Assembly: GCF_000756615.1 (NCBI RefSeq)
Contig: NZ_CP009288.1
Span: forward strand, 868,001-932,000
Direction of reading: 5' to 3'
Origin: Paenibacillus durus
GTDB taxonomy: Bacteria > Bacillota > Bacilli > Paenibacillales > Paenibacillaceae
Length of the DNA: 64,000 nt
In this document: one piece after another, positions 28,115 to 35,910 of the stretch
Position numbering within the stretch: the stretch's first letter is position 1
How the letters are laid out: every line of letters begins with the position of its first letter
The notes under the pieces: generated by a model
Databases searched by the model: none
What the model was told of the DNA's origin: nothing
What the model saw: only the letters and a program-made list of their open reading frames with translations
Program-made: the position numbers and the translations under genes

Positions 28115-29472
28115 GTGCAATTAACGGAAGGCCAAAAGGCGGACATTCGTGCGAAAGTGGCAGCTGAAGTGAACAGTAATCCGAATGGAATCGCTGCGGC
28201 GCGAAGCTGGCTGAGCGGGAAATCGGCGGAAGAGCAGCAGAACGCCTACCAGAAGAAGTACGCCCCGCCAGCTGAACCGAAGAAGGGTAAGAAAGAGAAA
28301 CAAGCGGAGCTAGAGCAGAACCAGAACATCTACGATCAGGAAGACCGGGATCGGACAGCGGTATATGAGTGGAATCAAAGTGCGAAGAAGATCATGGAGC
28401 AAGGAGCACGGGAAGGCAAGTCGCCAGCGGAGATCCGGGCGATGCTTCCCCCGCAGCCCGTACTTTCGCAAAGAGCGCCGCAGGAAAGCCACGGGCCGGG
28501 TATAATCGAGCAGATGCTGGATTTTACGGGGATCGGGAAACTGGTGGATCAACTGGGACCTGTCCTGGACGCGTTGCAACTGGAGCACATCATTCCGCAG
28601 AAGCCGGATTATCTCAGCAAGCATACAGAAAAAAAGGTATACTTATCCCGGTATACCTTCCAAGTGCTAGTCATCGATCCCCAAGTTCTGATCGCGGAGA
28701 TCAATCTCTTATTTGGAGCGGTGGCAATCATCGGGGCGTTTTGGACGGGAGGGGGATCGTTGTATCTCCTGGCGCTCGCAGATGGGGTCATAGGCGCAGG
28801 CATGGTTGCCGTCAACATTGAGAAGCTAATCGATCTCAAGAACGGAAATGCGAATACGAATCCGAGCATCCTCGGCATAGACCAGAAGATGCTGGATGAT
28901 ATGGGGCTCGCCATCGCGTTTGTGAACCTGGCGTTCTTGATGAAGCACGGCTTGTACAAGGCGGCGGATAAACTAGCGAATGGCAGGAATATCGCGGCGC
29001 TGGAAGAACTGGAAGATGCATCGAAGGCTTGGAGGGCAAAGGGGACGGGAAATGGTGGTTGCATGTTAGTGTAGCTGATGAAGCAAATACTGTAAAGTAT
29101 TACAGAGTGCAAACCAAGGGCGAACATGGCAGCTTTGAAAGAATGGTTGTAAATGATGACGGAACTATTTCAATAGTCACTAAAAATAGCAATTTAAATG
29201 TGAGTGCCGAAACAGCAGAACATGCAGAATATTTCATGCAAAAAAAAGGAGAAGGATCTTACATTATTGAGTTTGAAGTTGATAGTTGGTTTCATGATAT
29301 GATAATGGAGTATGCAATCCCTCAGAAAAAATATAGAACGAACCTTTTAAATCAAGGCAGAACAGCGCCTAAAATAGTTGACCCTCATCAGCCAGGATTG
29401 TATCTTGAGCTGCCACCCGTCTGGCTCGATTGGATTGAAGAAATTGCTAAAAATGCTAAAACACTTGAGTAG
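28115..29472 (+). pseudogene. Cassette 7: 5'-truncated backbone with out-of-frame Rhs-type toxin tail
   Basis: Backbone homology starts at about 28076 (AGAAGAACTGGATTT). From 28115 it is open through the linker and hydrophobic pair to the junction KGTGN at 29041, then stops at 29072. The toxin tail continues in another frame to 29472: EANTVKYYRVQ, MVVNDDGTISI, HAEYFMQKK, FEVDSWFHDMIMEYAIPQ, APKIVDPHQPGLYLELPPVW. I recall this pattern from Rhs protein C-termini, with no activity I can assign. A single-base indel at or near the junction explains the break. Confidence 0.7.
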
Positions 29473-29486
29473 GGGTTGTAACAGCT

Positions 29487-29966
29487 TTGAAAGTGGAACC
29501 AAATTTTCCTGATACAGTCGTAGTTTTAGTGAAACATGAAGAGAAATATACTTGGTATGTGAGTGAAAAAGAATTATGGATTATGGATTTGCTAGAATTA
29601 GACAACGCCTTCCGAAGAAAATTCAATCAACCTGAAGTAACTGAAACAGAGGCTGATTATGAAGAACGTGTAGGATGTGAAATACTATCTGAAAAAAATA
29701 TAGAACAGTTTCAAGAAGCTATGAAAGACTTTAAAGTAAGCTATACAGAATTGATTGATTACTTTAATTTATATTCTGAAGTATACTTGGGTGGAGTGAA
29801 TTCCGAAGTTGAAACTTCGTTTTATTTAGATTTTGATAACAAAATTTTTTACTCCTTTTTTAAAGAACCTGGATCTTATGAGGATTTTGTTCCAACTGGA
29901 TGGAGGGGTGTTTTTGAAAAAGATACAAAAAAAATAATTCCGGAGAATGCCAAAGTGAAAGGGTGA
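29487..29966 (+). CDS. Putative immunity protein for cassette 7 toxin
   Basis: 159 residues, acidic, TTG start with AGGGG upstream, 14 nt after the toxin stop. No family recognised and no membrane segment. It leads a three-gene run with the two small paralogues that follow. Confidence 0.58.
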   Translation: MKVEPNFPDTVVVLVKHEEKYTWYVSEKELWIMDLLELDNAFRRKFNQPEVTETEADYEERVGCEILSEKNIEQFQEAMKDFKVSYTELIDYFNLYSEVYLGGVNSEVETSFYLDFDNKIFYSFFKEPGSYEDFVPTGWRGVFEKDTKKIIPENAKVKG

Positions 29967-29972
29967 GTTTCT

Positions 29973-30173
29973 TTGAAAAACCAGGTTCAAATATTTGAAG
30001 ATGAATTTCTAAATGAAAACTCTGGAGAAGCTGTAAAAGGGGTTACTGTAGTTGTGGATGGGTATTTCAAACAAGTTTTAGACACAATACTTCAAAACGA
30101 AAAATCCTATGGCGGATACACAAATCTTATAGCAAATGCCCTAGCTAGGGGAATTAATAAGACCATAAAATAG
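29973..30173 (+). CDS. Small paralogous protein 1 of cassette 7
   Basis: 66 residues, TTG start with AAAGGGTGAG upstream, 6 nt after the preceding stop. It aligns along its length with the next gene (F.DEFLNENSGEAVKGV.V.VDG.FK..LD.I). Function unknown. The tight spacing suggests translation coupled to the immunity gene. Confidence 0.6.
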   Translation: MKNQVQIFEDEFLNENSGEAVKGVTVVVDGYFKQVLDTILQNEKSYGGYTNLIANALARGINKTIK

Positions 30174-30184
30174 GAGATAGTATT

Positions 30185-30403
30185 ATGGATAATTTTACAA
30201 TTGTTGAAGATGATTTGCAAAACGGCGATACTGGAGAATTAGTAAAAGGAGTTAGAATTATGGTTGAAGGAAAGTTCAAAAATTTACTTGATTCGATAAT
30301 AGAAAAAACTCCTTCATTTAATAATTATTCAGAGGTCATTGGTTCTGCAATCACAAGTGGAATTACAGAGATTATTTCTGATTTAAAAAGCAAAAGATCT
30401 TAG
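30185..30403 (+). CDS. Small paralogous protein 2 of cassette 7
   Basis: 72 residues with TAGGAG upstream, 11 nt after the first paralogue. Shared pattern DTGELVKGVRIMVEGKFKNLL. The two are diverged duplicates, perhaps extra immunity or regulatory subunits. No family recognised. Confidence 0.6.
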   Translation: MDNFTIVEDDLQNGDTGELVKGVRIMVEGKFKNLLDSIIEKTPSFNNYSEVIGSAITSGITEIISDLKSKRS

Positions 30404-30446
30404 ATTGTTCCTTTCTTTTTTGAATATTTATAGATATACCAATTAG

Positions 30447-30640
30447 GGTCTGTCAAGGTTTTTCGTATTATAAGGTCAACTAGTACAAATACAACCAAAA
30501 AACCAAACACTAAAGAACGTAAACAAACACTTGATAACCTTTCAAAAGCTTATTCCAACTTGAATTATGAGTAGGAATGAGCTTTTTTTCATGCCCAAAA
30601 TCAGAAGAAAGTTAAGAAAGAGAATAGCAAAACAGGCACA
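30447..30640 (+). repeat. Cassette-end repeat, copy R6, with terminator
   Basis: Full-length copy beginning GGTCTGTCAAGG. Hairpin 30543-30589 (AAGCTTATTCC / GGAATGAGCTT, T7). A decayed leader similar to that after R2 follows to about 30715. Confidence 0.85.
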
Positions 30641-31732
30641 AGCAGTAGAAAAATGAACGTCAAACCCCAACCCACCTGTTTACAAGCTCAAGATCATGCG
30701 AAAAGGTCGATCGGATTATCTCAGCAAGCATACGGAAAAAAAGGTATACTTATCCCGGTATACGTTCCAAGTGTTAGTCATCGATCCCCAAGTTCTGATT
30801 GCGGAGATCAATCTCTTATTTGGAGCGGTGGCGATCATCGGGGCGTTTGCGACAGGAGGGGGATCGTTGTATCTCCTGGCGCTCGCAGATGGGGTCATAG
30901 GCGCAGGCATGGTCGCCGTCAACATTGAGAAGCTAATCGATCTCAAGAACGGAAATGGGAATACGAATCCGAGCATCCTCGGTATAGACCAGGCGATGCT
31001 GGATGATATGGGGTCGCCCTCGCGTTTGTGAATCTGGCGTTCTTGATGAAGCACGGCTTGTACAAGGCGGCGGATAAACTAGCGAATGGCAGGAATATCG
31101 CGGCGCTGGATGAGCTGGAAGATGCTTTGAAGGCAGGGGGGACGGGTGAAGTTAAATATTTAACTGATCCTGCAGCAATGAGGCAGTATAGCGTACCTCC
31201 AAAAGATGGGTTTGATGCGCTTGTGGAGAGAAAATATATTGAGATTAGAAAAGTAGGTTTAGAAGATGTAAAAACGGTTGCTAAAAATACAGGATTAACT
31301 GAAGAACAAGTTGCCAAGATGAAAGAACACTTATTTTTAACTATTCATGATCTATCTGTAGAGGGTCAACCATATAATAAGTTATATTTCCAAGCAGATT
31401 CTGATGTCGTTTATGCATGGCAATTGGCACAAAAGAGAGAGCTTACAAAAAAGATTGGTTTAAGAGACTGGCAGATCATGAATTAAAAGAACAAGATATC
31501 ATGAAGAATGGGTACATTGATGGAAATGGTAGCAAAATAGAACCTTTACCTTTAAGAGATCCATCTACTTGGGATATGAAAAATGGGTATAAACCGGATC
31601 CGACAAAAAATGCCCATGATGCAGCAAATGCTCAAGGAGCTGAGCAGCCGTCTGAGGATTTTCCAGGATATGATAAATTTAATGAGTATCTTAAGTATGC
31701 CGATAAAGATATATATATCCGGCATTTAATAT

Positions 31733-32221
31733 TTAGAATTGGAGACATAACCGTTCAACTGTAGCGGCAGGCGTTTCATTAATTAATCGGATGAATCCTT
31801 GAACAGCTTTACGAATTTTTTGTACCGAGTCAAAGAAGACATTATGAATCACGGATGATTTTAGCCAGGCCCATAATTCTTCAATCATGTTCAAATTCGG
31901 ACTATACGGAGGCAAGTAAACCAAGGTGAGCTTGGCTTGATGTTCTTTTAAAAAAGGCTGGATGAGGTCGGCATGATGGATTCGTGCATTATCCAAAATC
32001 ATCACGATTCGATCCCCTTCATATTTTTCCAAGAGACGTTCCAGAAAGGACAAGAATTCTTTGGCGGTGTACTGTTCTTCTTGTACGCAAAATACTTCAC
32101 CGGATTCATAATCCAGCGTTCCAATCAGCTTCGCTCCCCAATGCTTGCCGTAGGTGGGAATGATTTTTTGCTGCCCCTTGGGAAACCAGGTACGAGAAAG
32201 CGCTTGGTAATCCCGGATCAT
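31733..32221 (-). CDS. IS630 transposase, DDE part
   Basis: Catalytic set: FEDES just upstream of the assigned start, ILDNARIHH and PPYSPNLNMIEELWAWLK. The real frame begins upstream at the A run (about 32266) without its own start, so production needs frameshifting. The C-terminus is complete. Confidence 0.82.
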   Translation of the reverse strand: MIRDYQALSRTWFPKGQQKIIPTYGKHWGAKLIGTLDYESGEVFCVQEEQYTAKEFLSFLERLLEKYEGDRIVMILDNARIHHADLIQPFLKEHQAKLTLVYLPPYSPNLNMIEELWAWLKSSVIHNVFFDSVQKIRKAVQGFIRLINETPAATVERLCLQF

Positions 32222-32231
32222 GGACTCATCT

Positions 32232-32795
32232 TCAAACAGAATCCGGTTGATGCGCCCAGCGAGGAGTTTTTTTTAACTCCTGAAAGTGTTCTTTGAATTC
32301 TTCTTGTTTCTGTGGGTCTGCTTTAGCCAGTGTGTAGGTCGGCTTCGTAAAGCTAAGCTTCAAACGGTACAACAGGTCTCGTGTTCCTCGATCCGAATAC
32401 CGAATATTCCACTTTTGTTCGATCCATTTCCGAACGAGTGGAGAAGTCCAGTTCATCTGGGAAGGAAATCCTTGATCCTCGGGCGTTTGATTCGTTACCA
32501 CTTCATACACTTGTTGCTCTTGTTCAGCTGTTAACAAGCGATGTCGTCCTGGAGGACGTCCGATTTGTAGCCCCTGCATCCCTTGTTCTCGGTAAGCTTC
32601 GCTGTAGTTATATAAGGTCGATATAGTCCGTCCTGTCACTTCGGAAATCCGTTCGTAAGATTCACCAAGTAACAGCATGAGGATCGTCTGATACCTTTCA
32701 TGCATACGTACATCTTTGTTTATTTTCATCGCGGCTTTGATTTCCTGAATGGCTACTGCTTTGTGTTCTTCTGCCACACCAACTCGTACGCTCAT
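32232..32795 (-). CDS. IS630 transposase, N-terminal (helix-turn-helix) part
   Basis: About 187 residues (MSVRVGVAEEHK...), with ATG 32795 preferred because TTGGAG lies upstream. Contains MHERYQTILMLLLGESYERI and a winged-helix repeat. It runs out of frame at a run of eight A (sense strand, about 32267-32274). A +1 shift or slippage there would join it to the DDE part. Confidence 0.82.
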   Translation of the reverse strand: MSVRVGVAEEHKAVAIQEIKAAMKINKDVRMHERYQTILMLLLGESYERISEVTGRTISTLYNYSEAYREQGMQGLQIGRPPGRHRLLTAEQEQQVYEVVTNQTPEDQGFPSQMNWTSPLVRKWIEQKWNIRYSDRGTRDLLYRLKLSFTKPTYTLAKADPQKQEEFKEHFQELKKTPRWAHQPDSV

Positions 32796-32926
32796 TTGTA
32801 TCGTCTCCAATGATTATATGATGGAAGACTATTATACTGGAATTTATTTCTTTTGGGTTTTCTACGTCCACATTATTCCATTTGTTTTTCACCGAATATA
32901 TAGATTATTAATTTTGAGGTGAGAAT

Positions 32927-33415
32927 ATGTATCTGAATAAGGCAATAGAAAAAATTAATAATGTTAAATGGGATGAAGTGGGTACAATTGTATCGGAAGA
33001 AGATGCCGATTTAGGTCGTGAATTTTTGAGAAGAGCAGCTCAATTTTACAAAGAAGAGTCTATAAAGCCACTGAAGCCTATGTTTACACATATAGCAAAA
33101 TTGCTTGGTGACACTGAGGAAGGGGTAGATATCTCGAAATATTGCAGTTCAAAAGCATTAGAATTGTTAGTTAAAAATACGAGTGCAAAAAGGATATTCG
33201 AATTTTATATACAATTGGCGAAATATGTTGATGAAAATCCAGAATATCAAAAATATTTAAGTGTATACGAACCATTAATTAGAATCTTTGAAAAGGGAGG
33301 ATTATTTGTTTTTAGAATGCATGAGCTAGAGATAAAAAATGTTGCATACATCTCCATGAATGGATGGTATGAAAGATTTGTAGAAATGGAACCTATTGAC
33401 ATAGACGAACTGTGA
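32927..33415 (+). CDS. Putative immunity protein for cassette 8 toxin
   Basis: 162 residues, homologous throughout to the cassette 4 immunity candidate (EFLRR, IAKLLGD, YLSVYEPLIRIFEKGG, MEPIDI), with GAGGTGAG upstream. It stays intact although its toxin gene carries two frameshifts and an insertion, as expected if immunity is kept under selection longer than the toxin. Confidence 0.72.
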   Translation: MYLNKAIEKINNVKWDEVGTIVSEEDADLGREFLRRAAQFYKEESIKPLKPMFTHIAKLLGDTEEGVDISKYCSSKALELLVKNTSAKRIFEFYIQLAKYVDENPEYQKYLSVYEPLIRIFEKGGLFVFRMHELEIKNVAYISMNGWYERFVEMEPIDIDEL

Positions 33416-33424
33416 TTTTACAAA

Positions 33425-33500
33425 CACACTTGATAACCTTTCGAAAGCTTATTCCAACTTGAACTGTGAAATAGGAGTAAGCTTTTTTTGTATGCCGCTG
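33425..33500 (+). repeat. Cassette-end repeat, copy R7 (short), with terminator
   Basis: Only the terminator-proximal part remains: CACTTGATAACCTTTCGAAAG, then the hairpin 33443-33489 with a diverged right arm (GGAGTAAGCTT) and T7. Confidence 0.75.
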
Positions 33501-33504
33501 AAAT

Positions 33505-34111
33505 ATATGAAGCGCAACGATACATTTTCAAAGTAAGGAATAGAGCATGGCATTTATCTGATTGGAAGGGATATTAGGAATAATGGGAGGAAATATGAAT
33601 ACTAAATTAACAGCTAGCCAAGCTATGGAAATTGCCCGGGAATATAAACAAAAGTAGTGTTTTGGTGTGGTTACCAAAAAACTTCTCTAAGTTGGGATGA
33701 AGTCCTTTTTTATGCTCAAAATCTCCTTGCCCAGCAAGGGCTCAGTTTAATGTAAAATGCTCACCTTATAAAGATATAATTAAGGACGCTACTATTACAC
33801 ATAATCATCCAACAAATGGTATGTTTAGTTGGCAAGACTTTGAAACTGCTCTTGCATTTGATGCGACGGAAATACGTGCGACACTTCCTAACGGGGTTAC
33901 ACTTAGTATGAAAAGGGGAACTGGCGGTTGGAGTGTTCCTTATAATGATATAAAAGATATCTATATAGATACTATAGACACTCAAAATTCATTTAGAAAT
34001 AATCCTGAAATGATGCAAATTTTGAGAGAAGAGGGATATGCTAAAATAAACGATATGTTAATGGAAGCCATAGCTAATAAAATTGGAGGTAAGTATAGTG
34101 TGTACAAATAA
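33505..34111 (+). pseudogene. Cassette 9: decayed toxin fragment with HNHP motif
   Basis: No spike backbone is left. Between 33505 and 33760 only broken coding pieces are visible (for example WDEVLFYAQNLLAQQG). From about 33770 one frame is open to 34111: ATITHNHPTNGMFSWQDFE, then EIRATLPNG and MKRGTGGWSVPY. HNHP followed by S..D recalls JAMM/RadC-like metal sites, with one residue fewer in the spacing, and similar motifs in phage MuF-type tails. Activity is uncertain. The in-frame ATG at 33821 lies after the motif, so translation from there would lack it. Confidence 0.5.
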
Positions 34112-34598
34112 AGACGAAGTTGGTTTGAAGAGAAATTTATATGAACAATCAAAGCCTGGGGTGATTGATACTTCAGCGGTAAGCCCAAATTGGTTTACTT
34201 TTATAGATCATGAATGGAATGCATTACAAAGAGATTTCTTTGAAAAATCTTTTGATAGCTTGGTAGTTGATTTAGTTTCAATATTTAGAAAAGGGAATCC
34301 GAATTACATCAATTTAGGTAGCTTATTCGGTTCTGAAAAAAAGAAAGAGGATGACAACGAAAAGATTATCTACAGTATTAATCAGGTGAACCGAAAAGAT
34401 AACGATATAACTAAGGTAGAAATGTTCCTTGATCCTGACAGTTATAAAATTACAGAACTTTGTTTATATATGCAAGTGTTCCCCTCTATGAATGAACTTA
34501 AATACAAGATAGAAAAGAACTATTCTGATTTACTTGTTAGTATTAGCAATGAATTTGTGATTTTTGATAATGAATTTAAATTAACTATAAAAAAGTAA
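34098..34598 (+). CDS. Putative immunity protein for cassette 9
   Basis: 166 residues from GTG 34098, chosen because GGAGGT lies 8 nt upstream. It overlaps the toxin fragment stop (34109-34111), so the pair was coupled. No family recognised. Contains a Lys/Asp-rich middle (SEKKKEDDNEK) and no membrane segment. Confidence 0.6.
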   Translation: MCTNKDEVGLKRNLYEQSKPGVIDTSAVSPNWFTFIDHEWNALQRDFFEKSFDSLVVDLVSIFRKGNPNYINLGSLFGSEKKKEDDNEKIIYSINQVNRKDNDITKVEMFLDPDSYKITELCLYMQVFPSMNELKYKIEKNYSDLLVSISNEFVIFDNEFKLTIKK

Positions 34599-34621
34599 GT
34601 TTTCTTAATTTGTAAGCGAAA

Positions 34622-34800
34622 AACGGATCTGTCAAGATTTTGTGTAAACTCACTCTATAACCGAACAACAAGATCGTACAATACAACCAACCAACAAACT
34701 AACCACGAAACAATTTGACAAACACTTGACAAAAATTTCAAAAGCTTATTCCAACTTAAGCCATGAGTTAGGAATAAGCTTTTTTTCACATTTTACGGTA
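34622..34800 (+). repeat. Cassette-end repeat, copy R8, with terminator
   Basis: Last copy, closing the array. Starts GGATCTGTCAAGATTTTGTG. Hairpin 34738-34788 has arms AAAGCTTATTCC / GGAATAAGCTTT, perfectly paired, then T6. Confidence 0.85.
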
Positions 34801-34804
34801 AATT

Positions 34805-34896
34805 TCAATTTTTCATTTTAAGGACTTCATAATGTTCTTGAAGCCTCTCAATCTGTTCCGCTAACTCTTCTTGTGATTATACATCTTCTTCCATGG
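34805..34896 (-). pseudogene. Short regulator-like C-terminal remnant
   Basis: On the minus strand a 30-codon stretch reads SQEELAEQIERLQEHYEVLK and ends at TGA, with a stop a few codons after its ATG. The coiled-coil pattern resembles MerR-type C-termini. Too short to assign firmly. It marks the edge between array and chromosome. Confidence 0.25.
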
Positions 34897-34927
34897 AGCG
34901 ATATCACATCTTAGAGTGTGCTCTAAG

Positions 34928-35758
34928 TCAAGATTGTGAAGGCACGGTTTCATCCGACTCATAAAAACTAAATTCCAACGGGTTTCTATCCACTAATCTT
35001 GGATAACGGTACTTTGGGGAGCCTACCATAACGGCGCCTGTTATTTTCTTTCCTTCAGGAATATTGAATAATTTCAGCATGGGAGAATGATCCTGGAGTG
35101 CAATCTTCTCAAATATTCCAGCCCAACATGAACCTAATCCAAGCGTTGGCGCATACAGCTCCAAATAGGCCAAGGAAAGAATGGAGTTTTCTCTGCCTCT
35201 GGGGAAATTCTCATCAGCAATGGCCAGTACAAGAGCGGGGGCTCCCCGTAAAATAGTGTCGATCCCTTGCTCATGATAAGGTTTAAAAAAGTTATTCCGT
35301 CCTTGACTGAGCCCGGCATCATTTTCCAATCCTTCCACTGCAATTGCAACAGCCCGGTTAATGACATCCTTATTGTCTATTATTTTATAGGACACGCCCT
35401 GCAGATTGCTTCCGGTAGGGGCATAATGCGCAATATTAACAAGCTGTATTAGCTTTTCTCTTGGAACGGGAGCGTTTCTGTAAGACCGGATGGAACGTCT
35501 GGAACGAAGGAAGTTTTCTGCCTCCTCGGGGCTTAATTTTGGCAGATTTCTTGAACTCGTTTGATCAGCAAGCGGTGTTTTCTTATTATCAATAGCTTCT
35601 CTGGGACAGACGGCTACACAATGACCGCAGGCAATACAGTTCTGCGGATACACTTCTTCCGGACCATTGTCTCCAAGCTTTAATGCCTGTTCCGGACACT
35701 CGTTTATGCAAATCCCGCACTTCGCACATTTCGCTTGATCTACAGTTATCAAATTCAT
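34928..35758 (-). CDS. Ferredoxin-nitroreductase fusion protein
   Basis: 276 residues. The N-terminal ~60 carry two [4Fe-4S] motifs: CAKCGICINECP and CIACGHCVAVCP. The rest is an FMN nitroreductase fold (SRRSIRSYRNAPVP, APTGSNLQGVSY, GSCWAGIF). The electron donor domain and flavin domain are fused, typical of anaerobic or redox-stress nitroreductases. AGGAGG-type site upstream (GGGAGGATAAAT). A LysR gene is divergent, likely its regulator. The natural substrate cannot be read from sequence. Confidence 0.88.
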   Translation of the reverse strand: MNLITVDQAKCAKCGICINECPEQALKLGDNGPEEVYPQNCIACGHCVAVCPREAIDNKKTPLADQTSSRNLPKLSPEEAENFLRSRRSIRSYRNAPVPREKLIQLVNIAHYAPTGSNLQGVSYKIIDNKDVINRAVAIAVEGLENDAGLSQGRNNFFKPYHEQGIDTILRGAPALVLAIADENFPRGRENSILSLAYLELYAPTLGLGSCWAGIFEKIALQDHSPMLKLFNIPEGKKITGAVMVGSPKYRYPRLVDRNPLEFSFYESDETVPSQS

Positions 35759-35910
35759 ATTTATCCTCCCCGATCGCTATTTTCTAATTTTATGGCTAAT
35801 CATGGCTGCATCTTCTCTTTCTTACTTGCCGTTTGCTCTGATCCGATGATACAATACAATCAGATATAAATAAAATGAATATTACTCATAGGAGGCATAC
35901 CAAAACTGAT

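Larger units (their letters stand above)
31714..32900 (-). mobile_element. IS630-family element
   Basis: Flanked by TA (31712-31713 and 32901-32902). Short imperfect inverted ends start TATATATCCGGC and TATATATTCGGT. Comparing cassettes 4 and 8 gives the exact insertion point. Two minus-strand frames encode the transposase. Confidence 0.87.
30712..32911 (+). pseudogene. Cassette 8: decayed backbone and HEL-x-E tail, interrupted by IS630 element
   Basis: Backbone homology begins at the LSKHTEKKVYLSRY block. A base is missing at about 31013, and 8 bases at about 31448 relative to cassette 4. The GGTGE junction is at 31134-31150. The tail is close to that of cassette 4 (YLTDPAAMR, AKNTGL, ADHELKEQDIM, NAHDAAN). 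An IS630-type element sits three codons before the stop; the original end (D-Y-stop) is at 32903-32911. Clearly non-functional as it stands. Confidence 0.88.

Noticed and set aside
2310..34800. CRISPR-like array from the eight repeats
   Set aside because: Units are about 170 bp, hold a terminator hairpin, lie kilobases apart and flank genes. No short regular repeat-spacer pattern and no cas genes.
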